Source of the DNA: JALXCH01 sp964495805
GTDB taxonomy: Bacteria > Calditrichota > Calditrichia > RBG-13-44-9
DNA length: 51,546 bases
Assembly: GCA_964495805.1 (NCBI GenBank)
Contig: CAZBWV010000013.1
Location: 1-51,546, forward strand
Direction: 5' to 3'
Shown: piece after piece, positions 1 through 8,590 of the stretch
Numbering within the stretch: position 1 is the first letter of the stretch
Layout: the number at the start of each line of letters is the position of its first letter
Position numbers and translations under genes: made by a program
The notes under the pieces: model-generated
Seen by the model: only the letters and a program-made list of their open reading frames with translations
Told to the model about the DNA's origin: nothing
Database searches by the model: none

Positions 1-4
1 AATT

Positions 5-1363
5 TCAGTTAATCCCGTATTTTTTCAGCTTGGACATAAAGGTGCTGCGGTGAATTCCCAGTTTTTCTGCTGTTCGCAGCTTGTTAAAGTTGTTCTCGCG
101 TAGTGCTTTCAGGATGAGTTGTTTTTCGAAATTGTCCACCATATCGGTCAGGGAACTGTCCTCATCAAGTTCGATATCGCTGCTGATTTCCTGATGCACC
201 ACATATTCCGGAAAATCTTTGATGGTTAATCGACCGGTTTTATTCAGTACCACTGCCCGTTCAATCAGGTTTTCCAGCTCGCGGATGTTGCCCGGCCAGG
301 AGTAGTTCTGCAGGCTCCTCATGGCATCTTCGTCGATGGCTTCGATCTCTTTGTTAAATTGCTTGCTGAATTTTTCGATAAAATGGGTGACCAGCAGGGG
401 AATGTCGTCCTTGCGTTCGCGCAATGGCGGAACCTCCAGCGGAATCACATTCAACCGGTAGTAAAGGTCCTGGCGGAATTCCCCTTTGCGCATCATTTCT
501 TCCAGATTTCGGTTGGTGGCGGCAATGATGCGCACATCCACTTTGATGGTCTCGGTACCGCCCACCCGTTCGAATTCACCTTCCTGCAATACACGCAGCA
601 GTTTTAATTGCATGTTGGGGGAAATGTCCCCAATTTCATCTAAAAAGATGGTGCCGCCGTTAGCCAGTTCGAATCGTCCCAGCTTATCGCGAATGGCCCC
701 GGTAAAGGCACCTTTCACATGGCCAAACAGCTCGCTTTCCAGCAGATTTTCCGCCAGTACAGCACAGTTTACCTTCACGAACGGCTTTTTAATCCGGTCG
801 CTGTTAAAATGGATGGCGTTGGCAATAAGCTCCTTCCCCGTTCCGCTCTCCCCGGTAATCAGGACGGTGGAATTGGTCTTGGCAATATCTTTGATCAGCT
901 CGAACAGTTCCAGCATCTTTCGGTTCTTGCCGATGATATTGTTGAAATTGTATTTCTGATACAGTTTTTCCCGCAGATATTCATTTTCCTTTTGCAGCGA
1001 TTTTAACTGAGAGATCGTGTCCACTTTGGAGAGAATCTCGTCCAGCCGCAGCGGTTTCAGAATGTAGTCCTTCGCACCCTTTTTCATAGCTTCCACCGCT
1101 GTTTCGATGGTGCCATGGGCTGTAATCATGATGACGGCTATGTCAGGATATTTTTTCCGCACCACCTCTAACAGTTTAATGCCATCCATTTCAGGCATGA
1201 CCATGTCCGAAATCAGAATGTCCGGTTCGTGCTCGTTGATTACTTTCAGCGCCTCCAGACCGTTACGGGCGGTGTAAGTTTCGTAGCCATGTTTCATAAA
1301 CAACTCTTCCATGAGGTCCAGTGCATCCACTTCGTCATCCACAATAAGAATGCGGGTTTTCAA
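5..1363 (-). CDS. Sigma-54-dependent two-component response regulator, NtrC family
   Basis: Cytoplasmic enhancer-binding activator, 452 aa. A receiver domain (about 1-120) carries the acidic pair D9-D10, the expected phosphoacceptor D53 (SDMVMPEMDG) and K103. The AAA+ sigma-54 interaction domain (about 143-375) has Walker A GESGTGKE at 171-178, the sigma-54-contacting GAFTGA loop at 218-223 and Walker B LDEIGD at 241-246. A Fis-type helix-turn-helix lies at about 410-450 (TAEKLGIHRSTFMSKLKKYG). All three modules look intact and the length is normal. It lies 26 nt downstream of a hybrid sensor kinase on the same strand, so the pair probably forms one phosphorelay. The target promoters cannot be identified here; I found no clear -24/-12 element in the window. 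Confidence 0.96.
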   Translation of the reverse strand: MKTRILIVDDEVDALDLMEELFMKHGYETYTARNGLEALKVINEHEPDILISDMVMPEMDGIKLLEVVRKKYPDIAVIMITAHGTIETAVEAMKKGAKDYILKPLRLDEILSKVDTISQLKSLQKENEYLREKLYQKYNFNNIIGKNRKMLELFELIKDIAKTNSTVLITGESGTGKELIANAIHFNSDRIKKPFVKVNCAVLAENLLESELFGHVKGAFTGAIRDKLGRFELANGGTIFLDEIGDISPNMQLKLLRVLQEGEFERVGGTETIKVDVRIIAATNRNLEEMMRKGEFRQDLYYRLNVIPLEVPPLRERKDDIPLLVTHFIEKFSKQFNKEIEAIDEDAMRSLQNYSWPGNIRELENLIERAVVLNKTGRLTIKDFPEYVVHQEISSDIELDEDSSLTDMVDNFEKQLILKALRENNFNKLRTAEKLGIHRSTFMSKLKKYGIN

Positions 1364-1389
1364 AATTTGACCCCTCCTTCGTTTATTGC

Positions 1390-2907
1390 TTAACTGGCTC
1401 GTTTTCTGGCTTTTTTATCGTTTGGAGTATGGTTTTCCATTTTTTCCTTTCCCGGAACCGGAAATTGCAATCGAATGACTGTCCCTTCTTCACTGTCGAA
1501 CGCATCCACCCGGGCGCCGTAATTGTTCAGAATCATGTGCATAATGGTCAATCCCATGTCAATCATACCGTTCGTACGCAGATCGTCACCTTTGTACGGG
1601 TCCAGTATTTGCTCTGCGGTAAGTCCGAATCCGGGAATTTCGAAATAGAGATCGTACCAGGGAATTTCCGAATAGGTATGGCTTTCCCGTCCCTTGATAA
1701 TAAGCTGTGTGCCCTCGGTGGAATATTCCTCGATGGCATCTAACAGGTAACCGATGGCATCCAGGAACTGGGTTCGGTTCCCTTCCACTAAAAAGTCCGA
1801 GTTTGTGTAGTCCCGGATGACAGAAATATTTTTGTTTCGGAAAGTGGCTTCCTTTTCGGTTAGCTTCTCCTCCAGCAATTCCCGCAGGGACACTGAGTGG
1901 GGGATGGAATCCTCCTTACGGAAGTTAAATTTTCCTAACAGCTCGGTGATGTCCAATAACCGATTAATTTGCCGACGAATACTCTGGTAAGCACGCTGGA
2001 AGTTGTCGTCGTTTATTTCCTCTGCTAAGAGCTGTAGCCGGCCATACAGAATGTTAATCGGATTGCGAATTTCGTGCCCCACCGCATTCGCCAGGTGAAT
2101 AATGGTGGCCAGTTTCTCTTTGCGTAAGATGCGGTTAAACAGTTCGCTGTGAATCATAGTGTTGGACAGATTGATGATTAATCCTTCCACCCGACCCTCC
2201 GCGTCGTGTAAAAAGTCGGCGGTCAGATGGGCATCGTAGGAACTGGCCTCGCCAATCTTAATCCCTACCCGGTAACCGGCCACCGATTTGCCCAGCGTAA
2301 GTTGCTGGTAGATGTGGGAAAGAATTTTGTACCCGTCTTCAATGAAGTTGCTCAGCGGTTCGTTAACCAGTTGATCCTGAGTGACCTGGAACAGGTTCAG
2401 TGTTGCCTGATTGGAGTAGCGAATGTTGAAATCCAGGTCCACCACCAGAATGGCTTCGCTGGAGGAATTCAACAGGTCTTCGTAAAACTGGCGGTTTTTC
2501 TGGATTTCCTGAAAGAGTGCCCGGTTCTCAGCTTTTAGTTTCAGGGTGCGTGTGGCCTGGATCAGATAAGCCTGAAACTGTTCGTTCGAAAACGGTTTCA
2601 CCAAAAAAGAATTGACCCCTTCGTTCAGCGCCAGGATGGTGGTTTCCACTGTGGCGTTGCCGGTAATCATGATGGTATAAATGTCAGGATTAATTTCCTT
2701 GATTTTCCGATAGAGATCAATTCCGTTTCCGTCCGGCAGCATGATGTCCAGAATGGCGATGTCGAAAGGCGTATGGGCGATTTTGAATTCTGCTTCCACC
2801 ACATTCTTGGCCAGTTCGGTTTTGAATCCGGCCAGACGGAGCTGATCCTGCAAATTTTCGCGTATTTCTTTCTGGTCGTCAACAACCAGAACTTTCCAGC
2901 GCGGCAT
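1390..2907 (-). CDS. Soluble hybrid histidine kinase (REC-PAS-HisKA-degenerate HATPase)
   Basis: Sensor kinase of 505 aa with no membrane segment. Domains in order: receiver (1-120, phosphoacceptor D54 in LDIMLPDG, K104), PAS (about 140-250), HisKA dimerisation helix with phospho-histidine H278 (GHEIRNPINI), then a C-terminal ATPase-like region. That last region is odd. The N-box reads LDAIGYLLDAIEEY without the usual Asn, the G1 box reads EIPGFGL without the usual Asp, and the G2 box reads GMIDMGL rather than GTGLGL. The frame is open about 95 codons further upstream into gltX, but the ATG at 2907 follows a GAGG motif by 9 nt and begins the receiver fold directly, so I use it. It starts 17 nt after gltX ends and lies upstream of the NtrC-type regulator. 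Confidence 0.92.
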   Translation of the reverse strand: MPRWKVLVVDDQKEIRENLQDQLRLAGFKTELAKNVVEAEFKIAHTPFDIAILDIMLPDGNGIDLYRKIKEINPDIYTIMITGNATVETTILALNEGVNSFLVKPFSNEQFQAYLIQATRTLKLKAENRALFQEIQKNRQFYEDLLNSSSEAILVVDLDFNIRYSNQATLNLFQVTQDQLVNEPLSNFIEDGYKILSHIYQQLTLGKSVAGYRVGIKIGEASSYDAHLTADFLHDAEGRVEGLIINLSNTMIHSELFNRILRKEKLATIIHLANAVGHEIRNPINILYGRLQLLAEEINDDNFQRAYQSIRRQINRLLDITELLGKFNFRKEDSIPHSVSLRELLEEKLTEKEATFRNKNISVIRDYTNSDFLVEGNRTQFLDAIGYLLDAIEEYSTEGTQLIIKGRESHTYSEIPWYDLYFEIPGFGLTAEQILDPYKGDDLRTNGMIDMGLTIMHMILNNYGARVDAFDSEEGTVIRLQFPVPGKEKMENHTPNDKKARKRAS

Positions 2908-2924
2908 GAAAAGAAACCTCGATG

Positions 2925-4382
2925 TTAGAATGACGTAGCGTTCAATTGCTCTTTTTTGTCCAGAAACGCGTGCAGACGACGGAGCACGGTTTCTTTGCCC
3001 AGCACTTCCATCACTTCGAACAGTCCGGGACTCACATTCATTCCGGTAATAGCCAGGCGGATAGGATGAATCAGTTTGGCGGCGGAAATGCCTAACTCTT
3101 CGGCCAGTGCCCGAATCTCCCGTTCTATGGCTTCCTGATGAAAATCTTTTAGCCCTTTCAATCGTTCCATGACCCGTTCCAGCCGATTCCACACTTCCGG
3201 GTCTTTCAGGTGCTTCTTGATTCCTTTGGGATCGTACTGCACCGGGTCCCGAAAATAGTAAATTCCATAGGTAACATATTCCTGCAAAATGTGCATGCGG
3301 GACTTCAGCAACTCAATCACCCGGAGTAGGTAGCTCCGATGGAGGGGAATTTCTTTTTCCTGAATGTACCCGGCTTCCACCCATCGCCGGGTCACTTCCG
3401 GGAAGAGTTCTTCGGCACTGCGAGCGGAGATATATTGGCTGTTTATCCAGAATAGTTTTTTCTCGTCGAACACTGCATTTTGTTTGGAGATGCGATTCAG
3501 GGAGAACTCCCGGATCAATTCCTCCCGGGAAAAAATTTCCCGATCGTCTCCGGGCGACCAACCTAACAGGGCCAGGTAATTGAACAGTGCCTCGGGCAAA
3601 ACACCCATTTTACGAAATTCGTCCACCGATGTGGCGCCATGGCGTTTGCTCAGCCGCCGCTTGTCCGGACCCAGGATGAGTGGCAGATGGACGAATTGGG
3701 GAATTTGCCAGCCGAAAGCCTGATATAGCAGAATCTGTTTGGCTGTATTGGAAATATGATCGGCACCGCGAATGACGTGAGTGACCCCCATGTCGTGGTC
3801 ATCTACTACCACTGCCAGCTGGTAAATGGGACTTCCGTCCGAGCGCACAATGATGATGTCCCCGAACTCTTCGTTCTGCACTTCGATGGAACCATACACC
3901 CCATCTTCCCAGCGAGTAGTTCCTTCGGGCACTTTAAATCGGATGGAGAACGGCTTACCGGCGTCTAAATTCCGCTGGATTTGTTCGGGGGTTAAATTCC
4001 GGCAGGTACCGTCGTATCGGTAGGTTTCCTTACGAGCCTGAGCTTCGCGCCGTTTGCGTTCCAGTTCCTCTTTGGTGCAAAAGCATCGATAGGCTTTGCC
4101 TTCTTGCAGTAGTTGATGGGCCATTTCCCGATGGTGTTCTGCACGGGCGCCCTGAAATACCACCTCACCGTCCCACTCCAACCCCAGCCAGCGCAGGCTA
4201 TCGAAAATCTGACGGGTCATCTCTTCGCTGGAGCGTTCCCGATCGGTATCTTCGATTCGTAGTCGAAATTGACCACCGTTTCCGCGAGCAAACAGATAGT
4301 TAAATAAGGCGGTTCGAGCACCTCCCACGTGCAAATACCCGGTAGGACTGGGAGCAAATCGCGTTACAATTTCCGGATTCAT
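2925..4382 (-). CDS. gltX: Glutamyl-tRNA synthetase
   Basis: Class I aminoacyl-tRNA synthetase that charges tRNA-Glu (possibly also tRNA-Gln) in the cytoplasm; 485 aa, the usual length. The catalytic Rossmann fold opens with RFAPSPTGYLHVGGAR, which contains the HIGH-equivalent HVGG at about 18-21. The KMSKS-equivalent is RRLSKRHG at 242-249. The C-terminal anticodon-binding helical domain follows. An upstream in-frame start exists at 4418, but the ATG at 4382 sits 5-6 nt after a GAGGA motif and gives the canonical N-terminus MNPEIVTRF. It is the first gene of an apparent operon with the sensor kinase and response regulator. The leader contains a long inverted repeat and a good promoter (separate entries). 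Confidence 0.97.
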   Translation of the reverse strand: MNPEIVTRFAPSPTGYLHVGGARTALFNYLFARGNGGQFRLRIEDTDRERSSEEMTRQIFDSLRWLGLEWDGEVVFQGARAEHHREMAHQLLQEGKAYRCFCTKEELERKRREAQARKETYRYDGTCRNLTPEQIQRNLDAGKPFSIRFKVPEGTTRWEDGVYGSIEVQNEEFGDIIIVRSDGSPIYQLAVVVDDHDMGVTHVIRGADHISNTAKQILLYQAFGWQIPQFVHLPLILGPDKRRLSKRHGATSVDEFRKMGVLPEALFNYLALLGWSPGDDREIFSREELIREFSLNRISKQNAVFDEKKLFWINSQYISARSAEELFPEVTRRWVEAGYIQEKEIPLHRSYLLRVIELLKSRMHILQEYVTYGIYYFRDPVQYDPKGIKKHLKDPEVWNRLERVMERLKGLKDFHQEAIEREIRALAEELGISAAKLIHPIRLAITGMNVSPGLFEVMEVLGKETVLRRLHAFLDKKEQLNATSF

Positions 4383-4402
4383 ATGGTTCCTCATTATGGA
4401 AT

Positions 4403-4453
4403 TTGTCGGGAAAAGCATTGTTTTTCGATATCAACTGTCTAAATTCCCGACAA
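4403..4453. repeat. 10-bp perfect inverted repeat in the gltX promoter/leader
   Basis: TTGTCGGGAA at 4403-4412 and its exact complement TTCCCGACAA at 4444-4453 are separated by 31 nt. The outer arm overlaps the likely -10 region and start point of gltX, so the pair fits an operator dyad better than a transcript hairpin. Seen directly; the function is inferred. Confidence 0.6.
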
Positions 4454-4480
4454 TATATATAATATCGACACCTGGGACAA
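4452..4480 (-). promoter_or_regulatory. Sigma-70-type promoter for the gltX operon
   Basis: Read on the minus strand, TTGTCC (4475-4480) is followed after 17 nt by TATATT (4452-4457). This lies about 70 nt upstream of the gltX start. The spacing is ideal and both hexamers are close to consensus. No experimental support. Confidence 0.5.
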
Positions 4481-4527
4481 AAACTTTTGCTTTTTTTTTC
4501 CGAAAATTTTCCCCGGGTTGGCTCCGG

Positions 4528-6132
4528 TCAGGTAAGCAAAGAATGAATACCCGCGCTGATGAGCAGCATGGCTCCGAACGCAATCAATAACCACCAATAA
4601 TATCGCACTGACCCGTAAATTTGGGGAATATCCTTCCGATGTAAAATATACTGCTTTTTTTGGTGAGCCTGTTTTTCCGGCAGGATGAAACTAAGCGCGT
4701 AACCAATCAGGAAGCTGACGGCAAATCCGATTACATTCCACCATAACCAGGAGATCTGCCGGGGGAAGAATTGCCACAACATTATGTTGGTGAGTACTCC
4801 CAGAACCAATCCGATGATCGCTGCGGGTTGCGAAATTCGAGAGGTGAGCATGCCCATCCAGAAGGTTGCCAGAATGGGCCCGTAAAAAGCGGAACCGATT
4901 TTGTTGACCAGTTCCAGCACTGTTTCCGAACCACCTACCATGCTTAGAGCAAACAGGGTGCTCACAGTTCCCCAGAAAATGGTTAACCAGCGGGAGAGCC
5001 GAACCTGTGTGGCCGGGGCAAGGTTCTGAAGCCCGGGGAAGATTCGGGTAAGGAAATCCTGATAAGTGGCCGCACTCAGGGAATTCATTGCACTGTCCAC
5101 ACTGGACATGGAGGCGGCAAAAATGCCAGCGATGAGAATTCCCAGTACTCCGGAAGGCAGGTATCGGGTAAAAAAGTAAGGTACTAAGAAATCGGGTGGT
5201 TTCCCCTCCAGCAGTGCGGCAAAATCCGGATGATGGTGCAAAAAGGGAATGAGGAGCACACCGATGGCTGAGTAGGTAAGCACCAGCGGAAAGCGAAGCA
5301 GTCCGTTCAGAAATGCTGCCTTCTGGGCTCCCTGTGGTGCGGAGGTGGTAAGCAACCGTTGTGCCTGACTCTGATCGCATCCGTAATAGGAGAGGTACAG
5401 AAAAAGGCCTCCGATGAGCATGGGCCAGAAGGCAAACGTTTTGCCGTCTCCCAGTCCGGTATGGCGAAAGTCGAACACAGCGAGCCGGGAGAGATCCTCC
5501 GGTCGAAAGTCAAACGAGTTTCCACCTAACCTCCCGATTAATATGAAGATGGTCAGGAAGGCTCCGCCCCACAAAATAAATAGCTGGATGATGTCCGAAT
5601 AAATATCGGCTTTGATGCCGCCGAATGTGGTGTACACAATGGAGACCACTCCGATGAGCAGAATCGTTTCCGGAAGGGGCCAGTTCAGACACACCGCAGT
5701 TACAATTCCGGTGGCAAGCAGCGCTACGCCGGTTCCCAGTCCCCGACTCAACAGAAACACAGCGCTCAGGGTGGTTCGGGTGGCTGGCCCAAACCGTTTT
5801 TCCAGATATTCGTAAATGGTCAGGGCGCGGATGCGGTGATACATGGGGATGAGCACCAGCATAATCAGCATCATGGCCAGAGGAATGGCAAATTCGTATT
5901 GCAACCATACCAGCCCACCGTCGGCTTTGCGGGCAATAAAAGCGGGTGCTCCAATTAAACTGATGGCGCTAACCTGAGTGGCCATAATGGAAAGGGCGAT
6001 TTGCCAGGAGGGCATGGCACGCCCACCCAGATAATAATCCTCCTGCGTTTTCTGGCGCCGTCCCACCCACCAGCTCATCCCGATGATAAGCGCTATGTAA
6101 TTACCTAAAACCAGCCAGTCGATGGCGGACAT
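4528..6132 (-). CDS. Sodium:solute symporter (SSS family)
   Basis: Integral inner-membrane permease of 534 aa with about 13 hydrophobic segments, as expected for the LeuT-fold SSS family, which couples Na+ influx to uptake of sugars, amino acids or other small solutes. The N-terminus has the family signature: a first helix, then DYYLGGRAMPSWQIALSIMA, then an unwound TM segment near TQVSAISLIGAPAF. A second signature region is SYYGCDQSQAQRLL, and SMSSVDSAMNSLSAATYQDF matches the conserved TM8-type segment. The substrate cannot be deduced. The start at 6132 has only a weak ribosome-binding site. It follows the LapA-like gene by 66 nt on the same strand and may be cotranscribed with it. Confidence 0.93.
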   Translation of the reverse strand: MSAIDWLVLGNYIALIIGMSWWVGRRQKTQEDYYLGGRAMPSWQIALSIMATQVSAISLIGAPAFIARKADGGLVWLQYEFAIPLAMMLIMLVLIPMYHRIRALTIYEYLEKRFGPATRTTLSAVFLLSRGLGTGVALLATGIVTAVCLNWPLPETILLIGVVSIVYTTFGGIKADIYSDIIQLFILWGGAFLTIFILIGRLGGNSFDFRPEDLSRLAVFDFRHTGLGDGKTFAFWPMLIGGLFLYLSYYGCDQSQAQRLLTTSAPQGAQKAAFLNGLLRFPLVLTYSAIGVLLIPFLHHHPDFAALLEGKPPDFLVPYFFTRYLPSGVLGILIAGIFAASMSSVDSAMNSLSAATYQDFLTRIFPGLQNLAPATQVRLSRWLTIFWGTVSTLFALSMVGGSETVLELVNKIGSAFYGPILATFWMGMLTSRISQPAAIIGLVLGVLTNIMLWQFFPRQISWLWWNVIGFAVSFLIGYALSFILPEKQAHQKKQYILHRKDIPQIYGSVRYYWWLLIAFGAMLLISAGIHSLLT

Positions 6133-6198
6133 GTTGGTTACCCGGGTAAAATCGGTTTGGGATGAAGTGAAATTGCGGAATTAGAGTCGCTTCTGAAA

Positions 6199-6420
6199 TT
6201 AATTACCGGCCGACTTCTGGTTCGAGCGGTGCCGGGAGAGATTGGTGGAGTACAAAATGCCCACAACCAGTCCGATTAAAAAACTGACCAGCAGCGACAG
6301 CAACAGAGAAACGTTTAGCGTCCAGAAAAATATCTGGATGGGAATGGGCGAGAGGTTCTGGAAAAGAATAATCAAGAGTAAAATGATTAGAATCAGGATA
6401 ATGATGTTTTTCGTTTTCAT
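6199..6420 (-). CDS. LapA-like (DUF1049-type) small membrane protein
   Basis: A 73-aa protein with two hydrophobic helices (about residues 4-22 and 32-56) and a short basic C-terminal tail (SRHRSNQKSAGN). The helix-FQN-helix pattern matches the lipopolysaccharide-assembly LapA/DUF1049 family, although such short proteins are hard to assign with certainty. The frame is open to 6513, but the ATG at 6420 follows GGAGGG by about 5 nt and begins MKTKN before the first helix, so I choose it. It is the first gene before the symporter. A candidate promoter lies just upstream. Confidence 0.75.
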   Translation of the reverse strand: MKTKNIIILILIILLLIILFQNLSPIPIQIFFWTLNVSLLLSLLVSFLIGLVVGILYSTNLSRHRSNQKSAGN

Positions 6421-6442
6421 AAGCCCTCCGGATTTTAGCAAA

Positions 6443-6471
6443 AAATTAATCATAAAATAAGAACTTTGCAA
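6443..6471 (-). promoter_or_regulatory. Candidate promoter for the lapA-like/symporter unit
   Basis: On the minus strand, TTGCAA (6466-6471), 17 nt, then TAATTT (6443-6448), about 23 nt upstream of the start codon. Moderate match. Confidence 0.35.
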
Positions 6472-6515
6472 GCAGAGAGCCTGGAGAAGGAGTGCTATTT
6501 TTTTAAGACTCAATT

Positions 6516-6543
6516 TTGTTTTGCCCTAAAAATGCCCTATTTT
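6516..6543 (+). promoter_or_regulatory. Candidate promoter for the EEP lipoprotein gene
   Basis: TTGTTT (6516-6521), 16 nt, then TATTTT (6538-6543), about 30 nt before the ATG at 6574. Moderate match in an AT-rich spacer shared with the divergent lapA-like gene. Confidence 0.35.
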
Positions 6544-6573
6544 TCTTTTTTACAAATTCAGGGAAGGACAATA

Positions 6574-7509
6574 ATGAAACGAATTGTTGTATGGTTGAAT
6601 ATACTCACTCTGTCGGTTTTACTGCTTCAGAGCTGTAATAAACGGGTGGTCAATCCGCCGGATGAAACACTTCCGGATTCCAGCCGGATTCAGGTACCAC
6701 GCTTTGGAGGGGATGATTCCCTGGAGATTGCTGCCTGGAATATTGAGTGGTTTCCCAAACGGGGAACCACCACGGTGAATGACGTGGCAGAAATTATGCG
6801 CGACCTGGATATTGATTTGTATGCCATGGAGGAAATTGCTGATACCAGCGCTTTTCGGAAATTGCTGAACGAACTGGACGATTATGATGGGTATTATTCT
6901 TCTGATATCTATTCGTTTGGCGAATACCAGAAAACGGCCATTGTGTACCGGAAAGGGTTTATTCAGGTCAGCGAAGTGAAGAATATTTTCGAGAACGACG
7001 GTTATGCCTTTCCTCGTCCGCCATTGCAGGCTTATATTGTCGCTCAGCGGAACGGGAAACGGTTCGATTTTCACTTCATTGTGGTTCATCTGAAAGCTTC
7101 GGGAGGTTCAGAGAATGAGGCCCGTCGTCGGGCTGCCTGCCAGAAGCTGGAAAGCTATATCCGAAGCCGAATTGCTGCTGGCGACGACCCGGACTGGATT
7201 GTGGCGGGGGATTGGAACGATGAACTCACCGATTCCGAAGACCACAATGTGTTTAAGGTTTTTCTGGATTATCCTCAGGACTACACTTTTTTAACCTGGG
7301 GGATTGCTCAAAATCCAGTAGAAAATGCCACCTATATCGGAGGAAGCTACCGGAGTGTCATCGATCACATCCTGGTCACTGCCCATGTGTTGCCGTTTTA
7401 CAATTCTGGCATCACCACTGTTCTGAAAATTGATCAGTATTTTCCCGCTTATGTTGCGGAAGTATCGGACCATCGACCGGTAGCGGCTATTTTCCCCATT
7501 TTTCGCTAA
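6574..7509 (+). CDS. Endonuclease/exonuclease/phosphatase-fold lipoprotein
   Basis: Secreted lipoprotein of 312 aa. The N-terminus MKRIVVWLNILTLSVLLLQS is a signal peptide ending at C21, a plausible lipidation site. The mature part has the metal-dependent EEP (DNase I/sphingomyelinase-like) layout: AAWNIEWF with Asn at 56, YAMEEIAD with the metal-binding Glu at 86/87, FIVVHLKASGG, IVAGDWNDEL, and a terminal SDHRPVAA bearing the catalytic His. The active site therefore looks complete. The substrate could be extracellular nucleic acid or a phosphodiester. The frame is open from 6466, but the ATG at 6574 has a GGAAGGA site just upstream and starts the signal peptide. Confidence 0.88.
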   Translation: MKRIVVWLNILTLSVLLLQSCNKRVVNPPDETLPDSSRIQVPRFGGDDSLEIAAWNIEWFPKRGTTTVNDVAEIMRDLDIDLYAMEEIADTSAFRKLLNELDDYDGYYSSDIYSFGEYQKTAIVYRKGFIQVSEVKNIFENDGYAFPRPPLQAYIVAQRNGKRFDFHFIVVHLKASGGSENEARRRAACQKLESYIRSRIAAGDDPDWIVAGDWNDELTDSEDHNVFKVFLDYPQDYTFLTWGIAQNPVENATYIGGSYRSVIDHILVTAHVLPFYNSGITTVLKIDQYFPAYVAEVSDHRPVAAIFPIFR

Positions 7510-7628
7510 ATGGCCGCTTTTATTGTAACCTGGCGGAATTTTGTGGAATCAAATAATTAGATATCGTTTATCCGGAATATTTTCAACATTCATTTGGCGG
7601 AAGGGAATGCTGCCATATTCTGTTGGCT

Positions 7629-7669
7629 CCACCATTTGAGGTGGGTTCCCTCCCCCTGCGGTTCCAGGG
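7629..7669. other. Two small GC-rich hairpins upstream of the ferritin-like gene
   Basis: In the 238-bp spacer between the EEP gene and the ferritin-like gene I see CCACC-6 nt-GGTGG (7629-7644) and CCCTG-6 nt-CAGGG (7654-7669). There is no T-tract, so a terminator is unlikely. It could be leader structure or a small intergenic repeat. I recognise no riboswitch consensus. Confidence 0.3.
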
Positions 7670-7747
7670 TGGGTGCCTCTCTACCGCCAGTGTTTCTAAG
7701 AAATTTGCGGTAAATTTCAGGTAAAAATGAAAAAATAGGAGAATAAA

Positions 7748-8287
7748 ATGGCTGACGTACGTAAAGATATGGAAGCACTGCAACTGGCGCTAAAAACGGA
7801 ACAGGAAGGCTATCAAATGTTCCGGCAGGCTGCTGAGCAGGCAACCAATGAATTTGTGAAACGACTGTTTATGCGACTGGCCAAGGACGAGTTGCTACAC
7901 ATGGATTTAATTAAGCGGTTCTATGCCGATTTGCAGAATAAGAACAGCTGGCGCGATCTTTCCGAGGCAGAAAGGGACATTTCCGAAGCGCAACACGAAA
8001 TGAAAACCATTTTTAGCGATGCGCTGGAGAAAGCAAAGATGGGTGATTTGGTTTTTTCCGATAAAGATGTGGAGATTTATCGCAAGGCTGCTCAGTTTGA
8101 GAAGGATGGGATGGATTTATACGATAAATTGTACAACGAAACCCAGGATGAAAAAGCCCGCCGGTTTTATGCCTTCCTCCGTGAAATGGAGCGGGAACAC
8201 ATGGAAATCCTGGACAACACGCTACAGTATCTGGACAATCCCGATAATTGGTATTTGCTGACCGAAGGCTGGTCGATGGAAGATTAA
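7748..8287 (+). CDS. Ferritin-like (rubrerythrin-type) di-iron protein
   Basis: Cytoplasmic four-helix-bundle protein of 179 aa. All six expected di-iron ligands are present: E18 (helix 1, LKTEQEGYQMF), E48 and H51 (helix 2, DELLHM), E118 (helix 3, FEKDGMDLY), E148 and H151 (helix 4, MEREHME). Unlike classical rubrerythrin it has no rubredoxin-like CxxC domain, so it is an erythrin-like or stand-alone ferritin-like protein, probably acting in iron or peroxide handling. The ATG follows AGGAG by 6 nt. It appears to be a single-gene unit; 220 bp upstream there is a TGTAAC-N17-AATCAA element resembling the candidate ECF promoter at 49795-49822. Confidence 0.9.
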   Translation: MADVRKDMEALQLALKTEQEGYQMFRQAAEQATNEFVKRLFMRLAKDELLHMDLIKRFYADLQNKNSWRDLSEAERDISEAQHEMKTIFSDALEKAKMGDLVFSDKDVEIYRKAAQFEKDGMDLYDKLYNETQDEKARRFYAFLREMEREHMEILDNTLQYLDNPDNWYLLTEGWSMED

Positions 8288-8590
8288 TCGATCCGTTTTT
8301 CCCCTCAATTGGGTTGTATTTAAGATCACCAATTTACCGGAGCGCTTTACGCGAATACAAAACTCCGGATAGTTGAACCAGCAGCAACAATTTTCACAGA
8401 AATAAAAATCCAAAGCTCTCATCGGGCAATTCCCGCAAGGGAAGGTGAGCCTTGAGAACAGAATGGAACGGAAAAAAGGTGGGTTGGAGCGATTTCCTTC
8501 CCCGGCTTCTGCAATCTGGTTTTTTCTCAAGGAATTTTCCTGTCGGGAGAATAATTCTGATGCCCGGGGTTGTTGGTTGGGAGCTGTTGA
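8288..8590. other. Intergenic region between ferritin-like gene and tex (convergent)
   Basis: No convincing gene. It contains short inverted repeats, for example CCGGAG...CTCCGG around 8337-8375 and a GC-rich stem-like stretch around 8418-8450, but no clear T-tract terminator. Open frames here overlap the flanking genes and show no coding character. Confidence 0.5.

Noticed and set aside
2908..3192. Upstream 95-codon extension of the hybrid kinase into gltX
   Set aside because: It lies antiframe within gltX coding sequence, and the ATG at 2907 has a proper ribosome-binding site and begins the receiver fold.
7510..7747. Riboswitch upstream of the ferritin-like gene
   Set aside because: Two small hairpins are visible but no conserved riboswitch core was recognised.
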